Assembly (NCBI RefSeq): GCF_015352425.1
Contig: NZ_JADKNH010000004.1
Span: 330,013-394,012, forward strand
Direction of reading: 5' to 3'
Source of the DNA: Fusibacter ferrireducens
Lineage (GTDB): Bacteria > Bacillota > Clostridia > Peptostreptococcales > Acidaminobacteraceae
Length of the DNA stretch: 64,000 nucleotides
The first letter of the stretch is position 1. Each line of letters opens with the position of its first letter. The translations under genes and the position numbers were made by a program. Positions 58,732 through 64,000 of this stretch are shown in pieces. Below the pieces are notes generated by a model that saw nothing but the letters and a program-made list of their open reading frames with translations, searched no databases and was not told where the DNA came from.

Positions 58732-59904
58732 TTGAATAAAAGAATAGAGAAAAGCATTCAATTTTTATGGATTTTAACATTGAATATGGTGGTTGTTTTT
58801 ATTTTAGTGGGTTGTGGCGCCAACAGTTCAGAAAGAGCGTCTGCCAACGAAGTGAAAAATGGGCAATCCAACACGGAAGGCATTGTCAGAAGTGCATCTA
58901 CTGTGGTTAAGGATTCTAAGACGAATCGTGTGATCACATCTCAAGACAGTTTTCAAATTGGGACTTATATTAAAATCAGCATCTATTCAGATAAAGAAGT
59001 GCCTGCAATACAGTTTGACCGCATCTTTGAAGAGATCGATCAATTTGAAAAGTTGATTTCTAAGAATATAACGACTTCGGAAGTCTCTATGATCAATGAA
59101 AATGCAGGTAAGGCACCTGTAAAGGTTTCATCGGATATTTTTGAACTCATACAAATGGGCATTCAATACGGAGAAATATCTAGTGGCGGTTTTGACATAT
59201 CCATAGGGCCGTTGGTGGATCTATGGGGTATAGGATCAGAAGGCGCACATGTCCCTACTGAATCTGAAATTCAAGAAGCTCTTTCTAAGATTGACTATCG
59301 CAATATTCTTTTAAATGAAACCGACCAAACAGTATTTTTAAAAGAAGAGGGCATGTCGCTTGATTTGGGTGCAATTGCAAAGGGTTACATTGCTGATCAG
59401 GTGAAGACTTTGATTCAAGAAGAAGGCCATCAAAGTGCAATCATAAACTTAGGTGGTAATGTTTTGACTGTGGGTCATAAACCCAATAGTGAGGCTTGGT
59501 CAATTGGTGTTAGAGATCCAAAAGGTGAAAACAAGGATATTGTGGGCATTTTAAAATTGCAAGACAATTCAATTGTATCCTCTGGAACCTACGAGCGTTT
59601 TTTTGTAGAAGACGGCAAAAGATATCATCATATTTTGAATCCTAAAACAGGCTATCCAGAAGAAAATCATTTACAATCCGTTTCTATTATTTCTGAGAAA
59701 TCAGTGGTGGGAGATGCGCTTTCCACAACGGTATTTGTCATGGGGCTTCAAGCCGGTTATGCTTATGTGGAATCACTAGACCAAGTGGACGCCCTTTTCA
59801 TTATGGAAGATGGTTCAATTTATGGGACATCTGGTACAAAATCGGTCTTTAGTCTGACGAATAATAATTATAACCTAAAAGAATTTGTATTCAGTACAAA
59901 ATAA
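58732..59904 (+). CDS. apbE: FAD:protein FMN transferase lipoprotein
   Basis: The 390-residue protein starts at TTG 58732, after AAGGAGGT. The signal peptide ends in a lipobox (FILVGC), so it is anchored outside the membrane as a lipoprotein. The ApbE domain has GTYIKISIY, SGGFDISIGPLVDLWGIG, LDLGAIAKGYIAD and SSGTYERFF, with the conserved late SVVGDALSTTVFVMG metal/FAD region. It attaches FMN to target flavoproteins such as RnfG/NqrC-type subunits, which are not in this window. Confidence 0.95.
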   Translation: MNKRIEKSIQFLWILTLNMVVVFILVGCGANSSERASANEVKNGQSNTEGIVRSASTVVKDSKTNRVITSQDSFQIGTYIKISIYSDKEVPAIQFDRIFEEIDQFEKLISKNITTSEVSMINENAGKAPVKVSSDIFELIQMGIQYGEISSGGFDISIGPLVDLWGIGSEGAHVPTESEIQEALSKIDYRNILLNETDQTVFLKEEGMSLDLGAIAKGYIADQVKTLIQEEGHQSAIINLGGNVLTVGHKPNSEAWSIGVRDPKGENKDIVGILKLQDNSIVSSGTYERFFVEDGKRYHHILNPKTGYPEENHLQSVSIISEKSVVGDALSTTVFVMGLQAGYAYVESLDQVDALFIMEDGSIYGTSGTKSVFSLTNNNYNLKEFVFSTK

Positions 59905-59953
59905 AATTTTAAAAAGCACTTCTACGGGTATAAAAGCTCAAAGAGGTGTTTTT

Positions 59954-61105
59954 ATGACTAAAGAGCTTAGAAAAATAGTAATTCCAGAGTTTATATTTGG
60001 CTTTAATTCTAGAAAGCTTATTGGATCCTATGCTAAGAATTTAGGAGCTGAAAAAGTTCTGATTGTAACGGATTCAGGTATTATAAGTTCTGGATGGGTT
60101 CAAGAAATTATTGAGAGTTTAGAAGCGTCGGACATAAAGTATCATGTGTTCAGCAGTATTTTTCCAAATCCAAGAGATATTGATGTCATGGTGGGCACAG
60201 ATATTTTTTTGGAACAAGAGTGTAATTTTATAGTGGCGGTTGGTGGTGGCAGTCCTATGGACTGCGCCAAAGGGATTGCGATTGTTGCCACTAATGGTGG
60301 GCATATCGTCGATTATGAAGGGGTTGATTCAGTGCCGTATCCTGGGCCACCACTTGTTTGTATCCCTTCCACTTCAGGAACTTCAGCGGATGTATCACAG
60401 TTTGCCATTATATTAAATACAATGCGCCTTGTGAAAATCGCAATTATTTCTAAAAAAGTCGTGCCAGATTTAGCATTGATTGATCCGGAACTTCTGACAA
60501 CGATGGATGACTATTTGACTGCGTGTACAGGTATGGATGCGCTTACACATGCCATAGAGGCATATGTTTCAAATGCATCGTCTTCGTTTACTGACTTGCA
60601 CGCCCTTGAAGCCATTAGATTGATCAGCAAGAATTTGCTCCCCCTCTACAGAGATCGGCATGATGAAGAGGCCTTAAATAATATGATGCTTGCAAGTTTA
60701 CACGCGGGAATTGCCTTTTCAAACGCCAGTCTAGGAGGTGTTCATGCAATGGCGCATAGCTTAGGTGGCCTATTTGATTTGCCGCATGGTGAGTGTAACA
60801 GTATTTTACTTGAACATGTGATTGATCATAATTTTGAATTCGCTAAAGAGCGCTATATGACCATTGCCGAGGCCCTTGGGGTTCAAAATCCCTGTAAAGA
60901 GACTCTGATAGAAGCTATTAGTGGCATGAGGCATACGCTGGGCATAAAAGCTAAAATAGATTTGGGCATTAAGTCTGATGAAATTCAGAAGTTAGCTGAA
61001 TTTTCACTGCAAGATCCTTGTATGGTAACGAATCCAACTGTGATGTCAAAAGAAGATGTTATAAAAGTATTTGAGAGGGTTTTATGCGATGAATCAAAAA
61101 AATAA
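59954..61105 (+). CDS. Iron-containing alcohol dehydrogenase
   Basis: The 383-residue protein is a group III metal-dependent alcohol dehydrogenase. NAD binding uses VGGGSPMDCAKGIA and SVPYPGPPLVCIPSTSGTSADV. The iron ligands are an Asp before LTHAIEAYVS and His in GGVHAMAHSLGGLFDLPHGECN. It reduces aldehydes to alcohols or the reverse. ATG 59954 follows AGAGGTG. It overlaps the start of the GGDEF/HD-GYP gene by 17 nt. Confidence 0.94.
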   Translation: MTKELRKIVIPEFIFGFNSRKLIGSYAKNLGAEKVLIVTDSGIISSGWVQEIIESLEASDIKYHVFSSIFPNPRDIDVMVGTDIFLEQECNFIVAVGGGSPMDCAKGIAIVATNGGHIVDYEGVDSVPYPGPPLVCIPSTSGTSADVSQFAIILNTMRLVKIAIISKKVVPDLALIDPELLTTMDDYLTACTGMDALTHAIEAYVSNASSSFTDLHALEAIRLISKNLLPLYRDRHDEEALNNMMLASLHAGIAFSNASLGGVHAMAHSLGGLFDLPHGECNSILLEHVIDHNFEFAKERYMTIAEALGVQNPCKETLIEAISGMRHTLGIKAKIDLGIKSDEIQKLAEFSLQDPCMVTNPTVMSKEDVIKVFERVLCDESKK

Positions 61106-62600
61106 TGAGCTGTTGAGGAAAAAAATTATTGGTCTTGGAGAAAGTTCGAATCGGAAAAACTATTACCCTGAATTGATGGGAACCATAAAAAAACTTGAAA
61201 AGATAAATGCTCGAAATTCCGCACTTTTAGAGGCGATACCAGATTTACTCATTTTGCGGGATTCCGAGGGCAATTTTTTTGAGTATTATGGCGAGCTCAT
61301 TCTGTTAAATGAAATCAACCAAGATCCCATAAAGAAGATGGTATTTGAGGCCATATTTGATTCGAAGTGGTCTGATAAAATTAACCAAACGGTTGAAGCC
61401 GTTTTAGCTGTATCTGAAACGAGAAGCTTTGAGCTTGAAATTGCAAAAAAATGGTTTGAGATGCGGATTGTGCCCACGGGTAAAGATGAAGTGCTCATGA
61501 TTGTTCGAGATATCACCGAGTCAAAGTATTTTTTTGAAAAGCTGGAATACATGGCAACACGGGATTATTTAACGGGTCTCTATAATCGTTCCTTCTTTGA
61601 AGAGAGACTCCTAGAACTGTGTGAAAGTGGCGTCCAAGACATTGGCCTTATTCTGTTTGATATTGACGGTTTGAAGCTTATAAATGATGCCTTTGGTCAT
61701 TTGACTGGAGACCATATGATTAAGGCAATTGCAGAAGTTATAAAAAGTCATTTTAGAGATCGAGGCATTATAGGCAGATTGGGTGGCGATGACTTTGGCG
61801 TTATACTGGAGAATGTCGATGAGAAGATCTTAGATCGGTTGATTCGTGATTTAGATTTAAAATTCAAATATTTTTATGAGCTCGATAAAAAAATTAAAAT
61901 GAGTGTTAGCACAGGTTATGCGATGCATTCTGAAACTGTGAATAAAACGCATTTGCTTTTTGCCAAGGCAGATCGCATGATGTATCAAAAAAAATTGCTT
62001 AAAAGCGGCAGTGTCAGGAATGAAATTGTAACAACTATGATGAGTGCATTAGAAGCGAGAGATTATATTACAGAAGGACACGCTGAAAGGCTGGAGTTTA
62101 TTGCGCTCTTTATTGGGCAAAAGCTTGGATTGCCTCAACATCAGCTTGGAAGCCTTCAATTGCTTGCTAAATTTCATGACTTCGGGAAGGTGGGTATTCC
62201 AGACCATATTCTGATGAAACCTGGACCGCTTACAGCAGATGAAATGGCCATTATGAAGACGCATTGTGAAATTGGACAGAGGATTGCCAGTGCATCTACT
62301 GAACTTGCTCACATTGCCAATCTTATATTGATGCATCACGAGCACTGGGATGGCGGTGGTTATCCATTGGGATTATCTGGAGAAGAAATTCCTGTGGAAT
62401 GTCGCATACTGTCTTTGGCAGATGCATATGATGCCATGACAAATGATAGACCTTATAGGCAGGCTATGAAGCGAGAGCTGGTTTTAGAGGAGATTGTTAG
62501 ATTTAAAGGTAAACAATTCGATCCGGTACTCACTGATTTATTTCTCAAACACATTACACAAATTGAACTTTTAAAATCAGATGGTGGAGATTCGAATTAA
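61089..62600 (+). CDS. GGDEF/HD-GYP cyclic-di-GMP protein with PAS-like sensor
   Basis: The 503-residue protein has a PAS-like domain (about 45-150), a GGDEF domain (about 155-315) whose signature reads RLGGDDFGVIL, and an HD-GYP phosphodiesterase domain (about 325-500). The HD-GYP domain has HDFGKVGIPDHILMKPGPLT and HHEHWDGGGYPLGLSGEEIP intact, so it should degrade c-di-GMP. Asp replaces the usual Glu in GGDEF, so cyclase activity is doubtful. The frame overlaps the alcohol dehydrogenase end, and ATG 61089 follows GAGAGGG. Confidence 0.92.
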   Translation: MNQKNNELLRKKIIGLGESSNRKNYYPELMGTIKKLEKINARNSALLEAIPDLLILRDSEGNFFEYYGELILLNEINQDPIKKMVFEAIFDSKWSDKINQTVEAVLAVSETRSFELEIAKKWFEMRIVPTGKDEVLMIVRDITESKYFFEKLEYMATRDYLTGLYNRSFFEERLLELCESGVQDIGLILFDIDGLKLINDAFGHLTGDHMIKAIAEVIKSHFRDRGIIGRLGGDDFGVILENVDEKILDRLIRDLDLKFKYFYELDKKIKMSVSTGYAMHSETVNKTHLLFAKADRMMYQKKLLKSGSVRNEIVTTMMSALEARDYITEGHAERLEFIALFIGQKLGLPQHQLGSLQLLAKFHDFGKVGIPDHILMKPGPLTADEMAIMKTHCEIGQRIASASTELAHIANLILMHHEHWDGGGYPLGLSGEEIPVECRILSLADAYDAMTNDRPYRQAMKRELVLEEIVRFKGKQFDPVLTDLFLKHITQIELLKSDGGDSN

Positions 62601-62622
62601 GTCAATAGATTGCAAAGCGCTA

Positions 62623-62678
62623 TAAGAATCCGTTTTGAAATGACTTTGAATCATTTTGAAAAAGATTCTTTTTTTTAG
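62623..62678 (+). terminator. Terminator after the GGDEF/HD-GYP gene
   Basis: AAGAATC pairs with GATTCTT around an inner AAATGA/TCATTTT stem, and TTTTTTTT follows. Confidence 0.75.
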
Positions 62679-62744
62679 AGCGCATATGTGATTGCCTGTA
62701 TGGACGTAGGTTTAATCATATAGTAGATATGGAGAGGTGTTAAA

Positions 62745-63347
62745 ATGTGTGGCAGATATTTATTGGAGGCGGATTATGAAGCGCTTATAGAACGCTATGG
62801 GATTCTAGATGACTTTAATGCACTTTATGAAAAGAAAGAAGAAATCTTTCCTGGACAATCAATACTTGCAATCACTCACAATGGGGAGTTTAATGAAAGG
62901 CGCTCATTTATATGGGGGTTGAAGTTCACGCCCAAAAGAATACTGATCAACTCTAGAATTGAAACCGTTTTGAACTCAAAATTATATGATCGTTTTAGAC
63001 CTTGTATTATCCCAGCATCGGGCTATTATGAGTGGGAGAATATACACAAGCGTAAAATGAAGATCACAGCAGATTCTAAAATTATAAACTTAGCGGGATT
63101 ATTTGACTTACACAGTAATACTGTTAGTATCATCACAACTGAAGCGACACCGGAAATGGAATGGATTCACAATCGAATGCCACTAGTGATCGAAGAAACA
63201 GAACAAGATCAATGGCTTAAAGCAGTACAACTTAAAAAATACTTATTTCATTACGACCTAAAAAAGACTCTAAAATTTTCAGCAGAAAATTTAGAGTCCA
63301 GTACACAGTTGTCTTTTTTTTCAGAAGATTTCTTCGAAAAAATTTAA
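62745..63347 (+). CDS. SOS response-associated peptidase (SRAP, YedK/HMCES-like)
   Basis: The 200-residue protein begins MCGRYLLE with the catalytic Cys2, exposed after removal of Met. It continues with PGQSILAITH, IWGLKFTPKRILINSRIETV, CIIPASGYYEW (catalytic Glu) and IHNRMPLVIE (catalytic His region). SRAP proteins crosslink to abasic sites in single-stranded DNA. It is a single gene with a GAGAGGTG ribosome site. Confidence 0.95.
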   Translation: MCGRYLLEADYEALIERYGILDDFNALYEKKEEIFPGQSILAITHNGEFNERRSFIWGLKFTPKRILINSRIETVLNSKLYDRFRPCIIPASGYYEWENIHKRKMKITADSKIINLAGLFDLHSNTVSIITTEATPEMEWIHNRMPLVIEETEQDQWLKAVQLKKYLFHYDLKKTLKFSAENLESSTQLSFFSEDFFEKI

Positions 63348-63363
63348 AAAATGAAATTGGAAA

Positions 63364-63681
63364 TTAGTCTTCCACAATAACGGCAGTGCCATATGTTAAG
63401 ATTTCAGCGGCACCCTGAACAACACTGGAAGTGGCATATCGAATGTTGATAATAGCGTTTGCCCCTTGACTCGTTGCTTCGTCTACCATTTTCTTGGTTG
63501 CAATTTGTCGAGCTTCATTGAGCATTTCGCTGTATTCTTTCATTTCACCACCTACAAGATGACGGAATACTGAGGTGATATCCTTGCCGATATGTTTGGC
63601 ACGAATGGTGCTCCCCCTTACCAATCCAATGGTTTGAATGATAGTTTTACCAGGAATATTTGGTGTGTTAACCAATAACAT
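63364..63681 (-). CDS. YbjQ/UPF0145 family heavy-metal-binding-like protein
   Basis: The 105-residue protein has the UPF0145 pattern VNTPNIPGKTIIQTIGLVRGSTIRAKHIGKDI, an ARQIATKKMVDEATSQGANAIINIRY core and a C-terminal GTAVIVED. The family forms a pentamer of unknown role. It is cotranscribed with a small membrane protein 33 nt upstream. Confidence 0.93.
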   Translation of the reverse strand: MLLVNTPNIPGKTIIQTIGLVRGSTIRAKHIGKDITSVFRHLVGGEMKEYSEMLNEARQIATKKMVDEATSQGANAIINIRYATSSVVQGAAEILTYGTAVIVED

Positions 63682-63714
63682 AAAAATGCCTCCTTTAAAA
63701 AAACGCTTAAAATA

Positions 63715-63933
63715 TCAGTATTTTTTGTAATCATCATTTTCGTTTTTATAATCGCGATAGCGATCGATGATTAGACTGATGATTAATGTGATGCCAATGA
63801 TTAAAAGCCCCACTGCAGCTGCATTGATAACGACAACCAGCAAACGTACGGCAGGAAAAAATATTGTTGAGATTGCGGCAGTCATGATGCATACGAGCAA
63901 GAAAACAAATGCGATACTCAAATTTTTAATCAT
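63715..63933 (-). CDS. Small membrane protein, two transmembrane helices
   Basis: I do not recognise this 72-residue protein. It has a hydrophobic helix at about residues 6-26 (SIAFVFLLVCIMTAAISTI) and another at about 30-55, and a charged C-terminal tail (DRYRDYKNENDDYKKY). ATG 63933 follows AAAGGA; an upstream in-frame start at 63966 is possible. It precedes the YbjQ gene in one probable operon. Confidence 0.7.
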   Translation of the reverse strand: MIKNLSIAFVFLLVCIMTAAISTIFFPAVRLLVVVINAAAVGLLIIGITLIISLIIDRYRDYKNENDDYKKY

Positions 63934-64000
63934 AGCAAATCGGTCCTTTCGTAGAGCAATTGACACATTTAATATTGCATCAAATTATGATAAAATAATA

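Noticed and set aside
63960-63991. TTGACA ... TATGAT promoter at the right edge, plus strand
   Set aside because: The spacer is 20 bp and no downstream gene is visible inside the window, so it cannot be supported.

Overview
This window looks like the chromosome of a low-GC, strictly anaerobic Firmicute of the class Clostridia. The evidence is AT-rich codon use, strong AGGAGG-type ribosome binding sites with ATG, GTG and TTG starts, a cysteine-type T-box leader, a TPP riboswitch, RecU, and an oxygen-defence cluster of rubredoxin, a PerR-like Fur protein, desulfoferrodoxin, ferritin and rubrerythrin. I see no rRNA, tRNA, CRISPR array, prophage or intact insertion sequence. The genus cannot be fixed from the sequence alone.

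Layout. 1-7.6 kb: a catabolic block with a TctA-type permease (cut by the window edge), a metallo-beta-lactamase-fold hydrolase, a PrpR-like sigma-54 activator, then a sigma-54 promoter driving a 2-hydroxyacid dehydrogenase, an RraA-like protein and an amidohydrolase. 7.7-12.6 kb: sodium:solute symporter, a remnant of a DJ-1/PfpI gene, NAD synthetase and methionine aminopeptidase. 13-15.6 kb: a chemotaxis-like module of a CheA-like protein with an eroded kinase core, a CheW and a soluble PocR-MCP receptor. 15.9-20.8 kb: an amino-sugar/PTS operon (HPr, IIB, NagA, NagB, a second HPr, Enzyme I) behind a sigma-54-like promoter and a set of TAGTGTGTA-type sites. 20.9-24.8 kb: MFS transporter, LysR regulator, hybrid histidine kinase. 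25-27.1 kb: T-box, cysK, cysE. 27.4-29.1 kb: ferredoxin-type protein with a Crp/Fnr-type operator, then ung. 29.3-33.5 kb: thiamine operon (thiC-thiW-thiD-thiM-thiE) under a TPP riboswitch. 33.7-36.7 kb: GNAT, PhzF, RecU, a DnaA-box cluster, and a HesB/IscA-like gene with an in-frame UGA followed by glutaredoxin. 37-39.8 kb: an 829-residue persulfide-handling fusion flavoprotein and a CsoR-family regulator. 40.2-44.2 kb: MacA/MacB-like export system and a Yip1 protein. 44.6-47.6 kb: oxygen-defence cluster and RNase H. 47.7-64 kb: RocB-like peptidase, GGDEF proteins, NfeD/SPFH pair, flavodoxin-ferredoxin protein, MFS exporter, DUF2089/DUF4097 operon, amidohydrolase, ApbE lipoprotein, iron alcohol dehydrogenase, GGDEF/HD-GYP protein, SRAP protein and two small proteins.

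The strongest unusual signals are (i) the HesB/IscA-like gene at 36105-36398, read as a selenoprotein with Sec at residue 34 and a hairpin just downstream of the UGA; (ii) a dispersed ~103-bp repeat with terminal inverted repeats, conserved internal hairpins, GNRA loops and one compensatory base-pair change (25364, 39899, 40006); (iii) two clusters of consensus DnaA boxes far from any dnaA gene; (iv) the CheA-like/CheW/PocR-MCP module with no phosphorylatable kinase; and (v) several large intergenic palindromes.

Starts were moved from the longest open frame to an internal ATG, GTG or TTG wherever a clear ribosome binding site supported it. All functional names rest on reading motifs by eye; no database search was possible.
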